Shown: positions 15,728 through 24,234 of the stretch, piece by piece
How positions within the stretch are numbered: the first letter of the stretch is position 1
Layout: every line of letters starts with the position of its first letter
Assembly: GCF_000682675.1 (NCBI RefSeq)
Contig: NZ_AWFA01000078.1
Coordinates: 1 to 64,000, forward strand
Source of the DNA: Hyphomonas pacifica
GTDB lineage: Bacteria; Pseudomonadota; Alphaproteobacteria; Caulobacterales; Hyphomonadaceae
Direction of reading: 5' to 3'
Length of the DNA stretch: 64,000 bases
The notes under the pieces: model-generated
The model's database searches: none
Told to the model about the DNA's origin: nothing
The model's input: the letters and a program-made list of their open reading frames with translations, nothing else
Program-made: the position numbers and the translations under genes

Positions 15728-17911
15728 ATGCGCAAATATCTTGCCCCGCTTGGCCTGTTGGCGCTGGCGGCATGTGGAACACAAGCGTCTATGGAGACCC
15801 CTTTGGCAGATACGGTAAAAGCACCGGAACAGGCTGAAACTGATGTGGCGGCGACAGACCCATATCTCTGGCTGGAAGAGGTTGAAGGTGAAGACGCGCT
15901 CGCTTGGGTGCGTAGCCAGAATGAGCGTACACTGGCGGATTTGCAGTCCGATCCGAACTATCCCGCCTTCGAAGCCGCCGCAATTGAAGCGCTGACCTCT
16001 GCCGAGCGCATCCCCTACGGCACGATCCGCAATGGCATGGTCTACAATTTCTGGCAGGATGACACGCATGTGCGTGGCTTGTGGCGCCGGGCCAGCCTTG
16101 AGAGCTATGCCGGCGATGCGCCAGACTGGGAAACCGTGCTGGATTTCGACAAGCTGGCCGCCGAAGAGGGCAAGAACTGGGTTTATAAGGGCGCGGACTG
16201 TTTCGCGCCAAAAGGCAGTTCTGATTACAAATGCATGGTCTCTCTATCCAATGGTGGCAAGGATGCCGTTATCCAGCGTGAATTCGATCTTGTGACCAAG
16301 CAATTCGTCGAAGACGGCTTTGTTACTCCGGAAGCCAAGCAAGGCTCAGCCTGGGCCAGCCCGGACACGCTGCTGATTGCGACCGATTGGGGCGAGGGGA
16401 CCGTTACCCAGTCCGGCTATCCCTTTGTGGTGAAGCGCTGGCAGCGCGGCACGCCACTGGACTCTGCCGAGGAGCTGATCCGCGGGGATGAAACAGATGT
16501 CGGCGTCTGGCCGATGGCGGTGGAACTGGAAGATGGCCGCGTGCTGCAGGGCGCTGTGGAGGCCGACACATTCTTCACCTCCAAATATTGGTGGTTCCCG
16601 GAAGGTGAAGCGGCTCCCGTGCAATTCCCAATCCCGCTGAAATCCAGCCCGCAGGGCGTGTATGAGGGCCAGTTGCTGGTCTCCCTGCAGGAAGACTGGG
16701 TGCCTGAAGGACAGGATGTCTCGTTCAAGTCCGGTGATCTGGTTGCCTTTGATGTGGACGCATTTCTTGAGACGCGGGACTTACCGCCAGTGTCTCTCGT
16801 CTTCCATCCGAATGAGGCGCAGGCCCTGGAGGGCGTTGCGATTGCCAAGAATGCGCTTCTTCTAGGCGTCAGCGATACCGCAGTCGGCAAGGTGATGCTG
16901 GCTGAGCCGGTGGAAGAGATTTGGGCTGTGCGCCCGGTGGAGCTGCCAGGGACGGGGCAGGCGAATATCGCTTTCGCCAGCGACCGCGAGGAAACAGTCT
17001 TCATCAATTATGAGGATTTCCTCACACCTGACTCCCTTTTGACCTACAACACATCCAGCGAGGCTGTGACGACGCTGAAAAGCCTGCCGCCGAAGTTTGA
17101 TGCGACTGGACTGAAGGTGGAGCAGCACTTTGCGACATCCAAGGATGGCACGAAGATCCCGTACTTCCTTGTCAGCAAGGCGGATATCCCGATGGATGGG
17201 ACAACGCCGACATTGCTGTATGGTTATGGCGGCTTCCAAGTCTCAATGAACCCGTCCTATAGCGCGGTGACTGGCCGCCTCTGGCTGGAGAAAGGCGGTG
17301 CCTATGTGTTGGCCAATATTCGCGGGGGCGGGGAGTTCGGTCCGGCCTGGCACCAGGCTGGCCTGAAGAAAAATCGCCAGCGCATCTATGATGATTTTAT
17401 CGCTGTCGGCGAGGATCTTGTCGCGACTGGCGTCACCAATCCCGAGCATCTGGGGATCATGGGCGGCTCCAATGGCGGCCTTCTGATGGGGGTCATGCTG
17501 AACCAGCGCCCCGATCTCTGGAATGCGGTGGTGGTGCAGGTGCCTCTGTTGGACATGATGCGCTACCATCTGCTGCTGGCAGGCGCCTCATGGGTGGATG
17601 AGTATGGTTCTCCCGATGTGCCTGAAGAGCGTGCATTTCTAGAGACGATTTCGCCCTATCAGAACTTTGATGCGTCAAAGCCCTATCCGGTGCCATTCTT
17701 TGTCACCTCAACGAAGGATGACCGCGTGCATCCGGGGCATGCTCGCAAGATGGCGAAGAAGTTCGAGGCGGCGGGGCTGCCTTTCTATTATTATGAGAAT
17801 ATTGATGGTGGACACTCGGCCGCAGCGAACCAGCAGGAGCGTGCAAAGCGTTCTGCGCTGGAGTTTACCTATCTGACGCAAAAGCTGTTCCCGCAAACAA
17901 GCATGGAATAA
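15728..17911 (+). CDS. Prolyl oligopeptidase family serine peptidase, lipoprotein
   Basis: A 727-residue S9A peptidase. The N-terminus is a lipoprotein signal (MRKYLAPLGLLALAACGTQ, lipobox Cys16), so it is anchored in the periplasm. A beta-propeller region follows, and the alpha/beta-hydrolase domain at the C-terminus carries the triad Ser581 (GGSNGG), Asp665 (KDDRVHP) and His696 (DGGHS). The family cleaves short proline-containing peptides. GCAGGAG precedes ATG 15728. It is probably monocistronic. Confidence 0.93.
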   Translation: MRKYLAPLGLLALAACGTQASMETPLADTVKAPEQAETDVAATDPYLWLEEVEGEDALAWVRSQNERTLADLQSDPNYPAFEAAAIEALTSAERIPYGTIRNGMVYNFWQDDTHVRGLWRRASLESYAGDAPDWETVLDFDKLAAEEGKNWVYKGADCFAPKGSSDYKCMVSLSNGGKDAVIQREFDLVTKQFVEDGFVTPEAKQGSAWASPDTLLIATDWGEGTVTQSGYPFVVKRWQRGTPLDSAEELIRGDETDVGVWPMAVELEDGRVLQGAVEADTFFTSKYWWFPEGEAAPVQFPIPLKSSPQGVYEGQLLVSLQEDWVPEGQDVSFKSGDLVAFDVDAFLETRDLPPVSLVFHPNEAQALEGVAIAKNALLLGVSDTAVGKVMLAEPVEEIWAVRPVELPGTGQANIAFASDREETVFINYEDFLTPDSLLTYNTSSEAVTTLKSLPPKFDATGLKVEQHFATSKDGTKIPYFLVSKADIPMDGTTPTLLYGYGGFQVSMNPSYSAVTGRLWLEKGGAYVLANIRGGGEFGPAWHQAGLKKNRQRIYDDFIAVGEDLVATGVTNPEHLGIMGGSNGGLLMGVMLNQRPDLWNAVVVQVPLLDMMRYHLLLAGASWVDEYGSPDVPEERAFLETISPYQNFDASKPYPVPFFVTSTKDDRVHPGHARKMAKKFEAAGLPFYYYENIDGGHSAAANQQERAKRSALEFTYLTQKLFPQTSME

Positions 17912-17994
17912 AGTCTGTTAAGAGAACCCTCTCGAATAAGTTTCTAAATGGAACTTGATCGGGAGGGGCTCGATTTTGCTTGCATGGGTCCTAG

Positions 17995-18606
17995 ATGGGG
18001 CTCATGACTGGTACGATGTATCTTAACGCGCCGCCGCCCGAGAATGACGTCGTCCGCCTTGAAAACCTGTCAGAAACGCACCGAAGCGACCTGCAGGATT
18101 CCAGTGTGGCCGCGTCGATGTGGGAATGGATGCCGGTGATTCCGACCGGCACGAGCCTAGACGCCTATATCGATTATTGTCTCGCAGAAATGAGGGGCGA
18201 CTCCTTCTACCCCTTTGTCGTCTATCGCAAATCTGACAATAGCTTCGCAGGTCTGGTCGCGTATGAGCGCGTCTCACGGACGCACCGGCGTCTCGGTGTC
18301 GGGTTTCTCTGGCATCCTGAGCATGTGCGCGGAACGGATGTCGTTCCGGCAACGCAGCTCGCGCTGCTGGAGCGCGCTGTGCAGGCAAGGTTTCAGCGGA
18401 TTTCCTATTATATCCCTGAGGAAAATGAGCGAGCCTTGCGCGCGTTTGACCGGATAGGTGCGCGACGTGAAGGCGTGATCCGTCATTATATGCGGGCTGC
18501 CAATGGCACCTGGAGCAATGTGGTCGTGCTCTCGCTCATTACGGATGAGATAAAAGCCGCTATGGACGTGCTGGGTGACCGGGTGCGCCAGCTGCAACTG
18601 GCTTGA
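17995..18606 (+). CDS. GNAT acetyltransferase, RimJ/RimL-like
   Basis: A 203-residue N-acetyltransferase of the GNAT fold. The beta-strand and acetyl-CoA loop region is around GVGFLWHPEHVRGTDVVPAT, and ENERALRAFDRIGARREGVI matches the RimJ/RimL C-terminal half that contacts the substrate. It may acetylate proteins or small amines. The start is uncertain: ATG 17995 is used, but 18004 and 18016 are possible, and no strong ribosome-binding site is close to any of them. Confidence 0.78.
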   Translation: MGLMTGTMYLNAPPPENDVVRLENLSETHRSDLQDSSVAASMWEWMPVIPTGTSLDAYIDYCLAEMRGDSFYPFVVYRKSDNSFAGLVAYERVSRTHRRLGVGFLWHPEHVRGTDVVPATQLALLERAVQARFQRISYYIPEENERALRAFDRIGARREGVIRHYMRAANGTWSNVVVLSLITDEIKAAMDVLGDRVRQLQLA

Positions 18607-18796
18607 CGCTAAGGCCTGCGCGTGCTTTAGCCCCGCGAACATCTGCGCAAATTAGAGAAGCGCGCTTTGACTGAACCCGTGAGGTCAGCGAGGCCCCCCG
18701 CCCGGCGAAGTGTCGCTCAGCGGGGCTCTTCTGCTTTGTGTGGTGGTTTGGAGCGCCTATGTCAGAGGGTCTGACACATGGCAAAGGAGCGATAAG
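18607..18796 (+). other. Intergenic region upstream of ffh
   Basis: A 190-base gap between the GNAT gene and ffh. It contains GCCCCCCGC and GCGGGG segments at about 18690-18725 that could pair. I looked for the SRP RNA core but found no GGAAGGAAGCAG-like sequence on either strand, so ffs is not here. It presumably holds the promoter of the ffh cluster, which I could not pinpoint. Confidence 0.4.
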
Positions 18797-20266
18797 ATGT
18801 TCGACACACTGAGCGAACGCCTTGGCGGGATTTTTGACGGTCTTACAGGCCGCGGCGCACTATCCGAAAAGGATGTGAGCGCTGCGCTGCGTGAGATTCG
18901 CGTTGCCCTGCTGGAGGCGGACGTCGCCCTGCCAGTGGTGAAGGACTTTATCGGCAATGTGAAATCCCGCGCCGTTGGCGAGGAAGTCATCCGCTCCGTC
19001 AAGCCGGGCCAGCAAGTCATCAAGATTGTCTATGACGCCCTCATCGAAATGCTGGGTGGCGAAGATAGTGATAGCAGCCTGCGCATCGACAGCCCGCCGG
19101 CGGTGATCCTTATGGCGGGCCTTCAGGGCTCCGGTAAGACGACGACCACGGGTAAGCTCGCAAAGCGCCTGTCTGAGAAAGAGCGCAAGAAGGTTCTGCT
19201 CGCTTCGCTCGACACACGCCGTCCGGCCGCCATGGAGCAGCTGGCCATCCTGGCTGACCAGTGCGGCGACAATGTTGTCTCCCTGCCTATCATTCAGGGC
19301 CAGCTGGCGACGGATATTGCCCGCCGCGCGATGAACGCCGCCAAGCTTGGCGGCTATGATGTGCTGATCCTCGATACGGCCGGCCGTACGACCATCGACG
19401 AGCAGATGATGAATGAAGTGGCGGAAATTGCGGACATCGCAGACCCGTCTGAAACCCTGCTGGTCGCAGACTCCCTGACCGGTCAGGACGCCGTTGAGAC
19501 AGCCAACCGCTTCCATGCGCGCCTGCCGCTGACCGGGCTGGTCCTGACGCGGATGGATGGCGATGGCCGCGGCGGCGCTGCGCTATCCATGCGCGCCGTG
19601 ACCGGCCTGCCGATCAAGTTCATGGGTGTCGGCGAAAAGCTGGACGGTCTGGATGCCTTCGATGCCAAGCGCGTCGCGGGCCGCATTCTGGGTCAGGGGG
19701 ACATCGTCTCGCTGGTCGAGAAGGCTGCCGAGCAGATGGACGCCGCGAAGGCTGAACGCATGGCGGAGAAACTCCGCAAGGGTGAGTTCGATCTGGAAGA
19801 CATGGCAGAACAGTTCCGCCAGATGCAGCGCATGGGCGGTCTTGGCGGCCTGATGGGCATGTTGCCTGGCGCGCGCAAGGCCAAACAGGCCATGGAATCT
19901 GCTAATCTGGATGACAATGTCCTGAAGCGGCAGGAAGCGATCATCATGTCGATGACCCGGCAGGAACGCCGCAAGCCGGCGGTTCTGAACGCATCGCGTC
20001 GTAAACGGATTGCCGCCGGTGCCGGCGTGACGGTGCAAGAGGTCAACAAGGTGCTGAAGATGCACCAACAGATGGCCGGCATGATGAAGAAGATGCGCAA
20101 GAAGGGCGGCATGAAAAACATGCTGGGCGCTGCGCAGGCGGCGGGTCTGTCTCCAGCAGATCTGGCGAAAATGGGTGGCCAGGGTGGTATGCCCGGCCTT
20201 GGCGGCGGATCGCTGCCGCCCGGTATGGGCGGACTGCCGGGCCTTGGGGGAGGCAAGAAGAAATGA
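18797..20266 (+). CDS. ffh: Signal recognition particle protein Ffh
   Basis: A 489-residue GTPase that binds signal sequences and 4.5S RNA and delivers ribosomes to FtsY. The N domain covers residues 1-90. The G domain carries GLQGSGKTTTTGKL (P loop), DTRRPAAMEQL, DTAGR and LTRMDGDGRGG. The methionine-rich M domain runs from about residue 325 (MRKKGGMKNMLGAA). ATG 18797 has AAGGAG eight bases upstream. A longer reading frame to 18710 is not supported. The stop overlaps the next gene by four bases. Confidence 0.97.
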   Translation: MFDTLSERLGGIFDGLTGRGALSEKDVSAALREIRVALLEADVALPVVKDFIGNVKSRAVGEEVIRSVKPGQQVIKIVYDALIEMLGGEDSDSSLRIDSPPAVILMAGLQGSGKTTTTGKLAKRLSEKERKKVLLASLDTRRPAAMEQLAILADQCGDNVVSLPIIQGQLATDIARRAMNAAKLGGYDVLILDTAGRTTIDEQMMNEVAEIADIADPSETLLVADSLTGQDAVETANRFHARLPLTGLVLTRMDGDGRGGAALSMRAVTGLPIKFMGVGEKLDGLDAFDAKRVAGRILGQGDIVSLVEKAAEQMDAAKAERMAEKLRKGEFDLEDMAEQFRQMQRMGGLGGLMGMLPGARKAKQAMESANLDDNVLKRQEAIIMSMTRQERRKPAVLNASRRKRIAAGAGVTVQEVNKVLKMHQQMAGMMKKMRKKGGMKNMLGAAQAAGLSPADLAKMGGQGGMPGLGGGSLPPGMGGLPGLGGGKKK

Positions 20267-20577
20267 ACACGGACACAGACGCCATGGCCATGCTGCAGCT
20301 GACCAAGCTGCGCTCCAGCATCGACAATCTGGATGCGATCATCATCCATACCCTGGCCGAGCGCTTCAAGGCGACCCAGGAAGTCGGCAAGCTGAAAGCC
20401 GTGCACAATATGCCGCCTGCGGACAAAGCCCGCGAGGCGCGCCAGATCGACCGCCTGCGCACATTGGCACAGGAAAGCGGCCTTGACCCTGCCTTTGCCG
20501 AGAAACTTTTGAATTTCATCGTGGCGGAAGTCATCCGCCATCATGAGCAGATCCGCGACCTAGAAGCGGACGACTGA
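20263..20577 (+). CDS. Chorismate mutase, AroQ type
   Basis: A 104-residue monofunctional chorismate mutase that rearranges chorismate to prephenate for Phe and Tyr synthesis. The AroQ helical fold shows [39 protein letters not shown] and a C-terminal helix ([17 protein letters not shown]). The key Arg and Lys residues are present in the N-terminal helix and in GKLKA. It is coupled to ffh through an ATGA overlap and precedes rpsP by 40 bases, an order seen in other Alphaproteobacteria. Confidence 0.92.
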   Translation: MNTDTDAMAMLQLTKLRSSIDNLDAIIIHTLAERFKATQEVGKLKAVHNMPPADKAREARQIDRLRTLAQESGLDPAFAEKLLNFIVAEVIRHHEQIRDLEADD

Positions 20578-20617
20578 GTATTACATCCGAGACGCCAGAC
20601 TTACAGGAGATACACAC

Positions 20618-21040
20618 ATGGCCCTCAAGATCCGACTCGCCCGTGGCGGGTCCAAGAAACGCCCCTTCTATTCCGTCGTTGTTGCAGACGCACGCGCCCC
20701 GCGCGATGGCCGCTTCATCGAGAAAATCGGCACGTATGATCCGCGCCAGCCGAAGGATTCCGAAAACCGCGTGAAAATCGACGGTGAGAAAGCTGCTGAA
20801 TGGGTCCGCAAGGGCGCGCAGCCGACCGACCGCGTCGCACGCTTCCTGTCCCAGATCGAAGTTGACGGCAAGCCGATCCTGACCTGGGAACATGGCAACA
20901 ACCCGAAGAAGGGTGAGCCAGGCAAGAAAGCGCAAGAGCGCGCTGCCGAGAAAGCTGAGAAGGCTGCTGCTGCCGCTGAGGCCGCCGCTGCTCCGGCAGA
21001 GGAAGAAGCTCCGGCTGCTGAAGAAGCCGCTGCTGAATAA
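20618..21040 (+). CDS. rpsP: 30S ribosomal protein S16 with Ala/Glu-rich tail
   Basis: A 140-residue ribosomal protein. The S16 core covers residues 1-85 ([20 protein letters not shown], then [14 protein letters not shown]). The last 55 residues are Ala-, Glu- and Lys-rich low complexity ([20 protein letters not shown]), a feature of several alphaproteobacterial S16 proteins whose core is about 80-90 residues. ACAGGAGATA precedes the start. The transcript appears to end at the terminator 21066-21098, so rimM is read from elsewhere. Confidence 0.96.
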   Translation: MALKIRLARGGSKKRPFYSVVVADARAPRDGRFIEKIGTYDPRQPKDSENRVKIDGEKAAEWVRKGAQPTDRVARFLSQIEVDGKPILTWEHGNNPKKGEPGKKAQERAAEKAEKAAAAAEAAAAPAEEEAPAAEEAAAE

Positions 21041-21065
21041 GGCTGGCTGACAGTCTCGGAAATTC

Positions 21066-21098
21066 AAGGCCGGTGCCCGTCTGGGTGCCGGCCTTTTT
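21066..21098 (+). terminator. Rho-independent terminator after rpsP
   Basis: GGCCGG at 21068-21073 pairs with CCGGCC at 21088-21093. The adjoining bases TGCCC/GGGTG extend the stem by G-C and G-T pairs. A run of five T follows. Confidence 0.88.
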
Positions 21099-21205
21099 CG
21101 TGGGCCGGTTCAGATTTGCGTAATTGCGCAGTCAGTCGCCCCTTGCGGGCGGTCCTATTCTGAACATTCAGCAACTGAAGGAACCCGGCAGCGTTCAGGC
21201 AGTAT

Positions 21206-21227
21206 GGTCTAGGACAGGTCTAAGACC
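21206..21227 (+). promoter_or_regulatory. Helically phased repeat upstream of first crystallin gene
   Basis: Two near-identical 10-mers, GGTCTAGGAC (21206) and GGTCTAAGAC (21217), begin 11 bases apart. The second is also part of an interrupted palindrome GGTCT-A-AGACC (21217-21227). The pair ends four bases before AAGGAG of the crystallin gene. It may be a regulator-binding site or part of the mRNA leader. No promoter hexamers could be assigned with confidence. Confidence 0.4.
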
Positions 21228-21242
21228 CGAAAGGAGACTGAC

Positions 21243-21938
21243 ATGCTGAAGACCCGCGATATGCGTAGCGCTGCCCTGGCCGCTGGTGCCCTTGCCCTCA
21301 CTCTGCCTGCCGCAGCGGATTATCACTCCAAGCGTGGATATGATGGCTATGGAGGGCGTGGCCATGGGGAGGGAATTGTTCTGCATGCGGATGCGGATTT
21401 TTCGGGTGAGAGCATCCGTCTGAATGGCGCCGAGCCTGATCTCTCCCGTTTTCGCTTCAATGACAGGGTGTCTTCCATCAGTCTGCGCTCCGGTGCGTGG
21501 GAAGTCTGCACGGATGCAAACTTCCGGGGGCGATGCGAAGTGATCGATGGAAATGTCGCTCGACTGAATGAGTATCGGTTGAACGACAATATTTCTTCTG
21601 TTCGGCCTGTTAGCCGTCGTGGCGACTGGCGCGGACACCCCGGTGATCGCGAAGACTGGCAGGGCGGCCGGGGCGCGCGCGGTGGTCTTGTCCTGTTTGC
21701 GGATTCAGAATTGCGGGGCCCTTCCATTGAGATTGGCGAGGATGTGTCTGATCTCAACGCCTATCGCTTCAATGACAAGGCAAGTTCATTCCTCGTCACG
21801 CGCGGGACCTGGCAAGTCTGCGAGCATGCGAATTATCGGGGGCGGTGCGAGATCATCTCTGGCGGTGAGGGCGACCTCAAACCCATCCGGATGAATGACA
21901 ATATTTCGTCGGTTCGGCGTTTCCATGGTCGCTGGTAG
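21243..21938 (+). CDS. Secreted double beta/gamma-crystallin domain protein
   Basis: A 231-residue protein with a Sec signal peptide (AALAAGALALTLPAAA) and two beta/gamma-crystallin domains at about 43-125 and 147-231, joined by a Gly/Arg/Asp-rich linker. Each domain has two Greek-key motifs, and all four calcium motifs of the type [ND][ND]xx[ST]S are intact: NDRVSS 73-78, NDNISS 114-119, NDKASS 177-182 and NDNISS 218-223. Each domain also has two cysteines (EVCTDANFRGRC, QVCEHANYRGRC). It is probably a calcium-stabilised extracytoplasmic protein. It interrupts the conserved order rpsP-rimM. Confidence 0.9.
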   Translation: MLKTRDMRSAALAAGALALTLPAAADYHSKRGYDGYGGRGHGEGIVLHADADFSGESIRLNGAEPDLSRFRFNDRVSSISLRSGAWEVCTDANFRGRCEVIDGNVARLNEYRLNDNISSVRPVSRRGDWRGHPGDREDWQGGRGARGGLVLFADSELRGPSIEIGEDVSDLNAYRFNDKASSFLVTRGTWQVCEHANYRGRCEIISGGEGDLKPIRMNDNISSVRRFHGRW

Positions 21939-21986
21939 CCGTACGTGGCGCTTGCCCTGCGCTACCGTCTCGCTAGAGAAGGCAGA

Positions 21987-22520
21987 ATGAGTGCAGATGA
22001 AAACAGGTTGATTGTCGTGGGCGCCATCAAAGGCGCCCATGGTGTGAGAGGAGAGGTGCGGGTGAAAAGCTTTACCGCCCTTCCCGAAGATGTGTTCGGC
22101 TATGGTGCCTTGATGGATGAGGCAGGCAAACCTGTCCTTACGCCGGTAAATACCAAGCCGGGCAAGGACCATTTCATCGTTCGCCCGAAGGAGCAGAAAC
22201 AGAAAGAAGAGTGGGATGCCCTGAAGGGCACCCTGTTGCATGTGCCCCGGTCGCGCTTGCCCAATACGGAAGATGGCGAATTCTATATTGAAGACCTGAT
22301 TGGCCTCAGCGTCTTTGCCGGCGGCAATGAACCGGCCGGCATGGTGCGCGCAGTGCAGAATTTCGGCGCGGATGATCTGCTGGAGATCCGCCTGAAAGAT
22401 CACGGAGCCACAATACTCGTCCCGTTCACCCTGGTGGATGTGCCTATAGTTGATGTGGCCTCTGGCCGGGTCGTCATTCCTGATCTCACCACTTGGGCGG
22501 AGCACGACGAAAGCGACTGA
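21987..22520 (+). CDS. rimM: Ribosome maturation factor RimM
   Basis: A 177-residue protein needed for 30S subunit maturation, which binds S19. The N-terminal RimM domain shows VVGAIKGAHGVRGEVRVKSF and the PRC-barrel half shows FYIEDLIGLSVFAGGNEPAG and LVPFTLVDVPIVDV. ATG 21987 (MSADENRLIVV) has AGAAGG upstream. The frame extends 14 codons further but lacks support. It is flanked on both sides by crystallin genes rather than by rpsP and trmD. Confidence 0.95.
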   Translation: MSADENRLIVVGAIKGAHGVRGEVRVKSFTALPEDVFGYGALMDEAGKPVLTPVNTKPGKDHFIVRPKEQKQKEEWDALKGTLLHVPRSRLPNTEDGEFYIEDLIGLSVFAGGNEPAGMVRAVQNFGADDLLEIRLKDHGATILVPFTLVDVPIVDVASGRVVIPDLTTWAEHDESD

Positions 22521-22591
22521 TCAGGCATGTTGCCGCCCGTTCAGGCAGAAGGTGGCATAAGACATGGGTTAAGAAACGAGGTATATTGCCC

Positions 22592-24211
22592 ATGTTTACG
22601 AAACTCATCCGCTTTGCTGCGTTTCTGGCGCTCCCGCTAACCGCGGCCGGGACAGCTGCGGCGCAATATGAAGCGGCAGGCGAACCCGCAGGGCTGATGC
22701 TGTTCAGCGGCCAGGACTATCAGGGCGATGTGCGTGAAGTGTTTGAGCCGGTCTACACATTGAACGATTATCGCTTCAATGACCGGGCTCGCTCTGTCGC
22801 TGTGCTGTCAGGCGCGTGGGAGCTGTGCGAGCATTCCGATTTTACAGGGCGCTGCGTCTTCATCCGGCATGATGTTGCCGATCTAGACTGGTACGGGCTG
22901 GATTATGAAATCAGCTCCGCCCGCCCGATCTATGAATATACTGAGGCCGAACACGGCCTGATGTTCGTGCGGGATGATCAGGGCTACATCCGGTACGCCG
23001 ACAATGATCGCTATGGCTATGACAATTATTCTCATGGGTACGGCGTCAGCACGCGGGTCAGCGTCTATCATTATGGCTATTCGCCGACATATCGGTCCTA
23101 TGGATATTATGATCCGCGGTTTGGCTATGGACCTTACGGTTTTGCTTGGACTCGTCATGGCGTGAACCGTCATTACGGCCATGATTATCGGCGGGACTAT
23201 CGTCATCGCAGGCCCGATCTAAGGGGGCATTATGGTGCACGTGATGGCGCCGTCACACTGTATGTCGATTCCTATGAAAGGGGGGCATCGCTGGGGCTGA
23301 ATGAGGGTGTATCCGATCTTAGCCGCTACCGGTTCAACGACAATGTGTCCTCCATCAAGATCCGCAGCGGGAAGTGGGAAGTATGCGAGCATGCAAACTT
23401 CAAGGGCCGTTGCCAGATCATTGATGCGTCAAATGACAAGCTGAATGGCCTCCGCCTGAATGACAATATTTCTTCCATTCGTCCAGTGGACGGACAGGGC
23501 CATCGGGGAAACAGAAATGATGGCGATCGCCGTTATGACGGGCCACGAGGCGGGCGGGATCATCGAGGGGATCGTGACGATTCCCATCGCGGTGAGCGCA
23601 GGCCCCATACAGAGGGTGTCGTGACCCGCACCCGCGGAGATGGTCTGGCAGGCGGACCGGCCTCAGAGCAGGTAAGGCGTCCACAGCCGCGCCCGGGTCA
23701 GCCTGTGCGTGCGGACATCAATCGTCCGCAACGGGAAGGCCAGGCTCGTCAGGATGTCCTTCCGCAACGCGAACGCGTTCAGCAACAGCGCGTTCTCCCG
23801 AAGTCACCTGCTTTTCGTAATCGCGAGGATTTGGAGCGCCCGGACGCGGTGCAGGATGTGCGGCGCCGGGCAAAGCGTGCGCGTGACATCCGTCCGGTCG
23901 AGCGTCGTCCGCAGGAGGCCCGTTCTACGCCGCGTCGTGCCGAGCCTATTCGGCCACAAGGCCAGGCCGCACCTCAGCGGGCAAATGTACAATCCCAGTC
24001 TGCGCAGTCCCGGACGCCCGTACAAAGTCGGCCTCAGGCCAGGCCGCAACCCCAACGTCCGCAAGCGGCTCCGGCCCGGCCACAGCGCGCGCAGGTCCAG
24101 CCACCCCGGCCGCAGCCGCAGGCGCGCCCACAGCAGCAACCACAACCGCAGAGAAATAATGACAAGAGATCGCCAGCTCTGCGCGCTCGCGACAATCCTC
24201 AGAAGCAGTAA
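22592..24211 (+). CDS. Secreted crystallin-domain protein with His/Tyr/Gly spacer and Arg/Pro/Gln tail
   Basis: A 539-residue protein with a Sec signal peptide (MFTKLIRFAAFLALPLTAAG). Crystallin domain 1 covers about 33-115. A Tyr/His/Gly-rich spacer covers about 121-215. Crystallin domain 2 covers about 219-298. A basic tail rich in Arg, Pro and Gln covers 301-539. Calcium motifs of domain 2 are intact (NDNVSS 249-254, NDNISS 290-295), but those of domain 1 are degenerate (NDRARS 63-68, DYEISS 104-109). ATG 22592 has a GAGG 10 bases upstream. The tail may bind polyanions such as exopolysaccharide or DNA. Function is inferred only. Confidence 0.88.
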   Translation: MFTKLIRFAAFLALPLTAAGTAAAQYEAAGEPAGLMLFSGQDYQGDVREVFEPVYTLNDYRFNDRARSVAVLSGAWELCEHSDFTGRCVFIRHDVADLDWYGLDYEISSARPIYEYTEAEHGLMFVRDDQGYIRYADNDRYGYDNYSHGYGVSTRVSVYHYGYSPTYRSYGYYDPRFGYGPYGFAWTRHGVNRHYGHDYRRDYRHRRPDLRGHYGARDGAVTLYVDSYERGASLGLNEGVSDLSRYRFNDNVSSIKIRSGKWEVCEHANFKGRCQIIDASNDKLNGLRLNDNISSIRPVDGQGHRGNRNDGDRRYDGPRGGRDHRGDRDDSHRGERRPHTEGVVTRTRGDGLAGGPASEQVRRPQPRPGQPVRADINRPQREGQARQDVLPQRERVQQQRVLPKSPAFRNREDLERPDAVQDVRRRAKRARDIRPVERRPQEARSTPRRAEPIRPQGQAAPQRANVQSQSAQSRTPVQSRPQARPQPQRPQAAPARPQRAQVQPPRPQPQARPQQQPQPQRNNDKRSPALRARDNPQKQ

Positions 24212-24234
24212 GACGTTAGGGGTCTCAGCCGAGC

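Noticed and set aside
18607-18796. Possible SRP RNA gene upstream of ffh
   Set aside because: The hallmark GGAAGGAAGCAG-like core was not found on either strand, and the region shows only a weak GC-rich pairing.
21120-21200. EcfG or sigma-70 promoter of the first crystallin gene
   Set aside because: GGAAC at 21180 and TATTCT at 21156 were considered, but no partner element lies at the right distance.
22493-22591. Longer start for the second crystallin gene
   Set aside because: The upstream extension would encode an Arg-rich stretch before a clear Sec signal peptide, and it overlaps the end of rimM. ATG 22592 has a ribosome-binding site.
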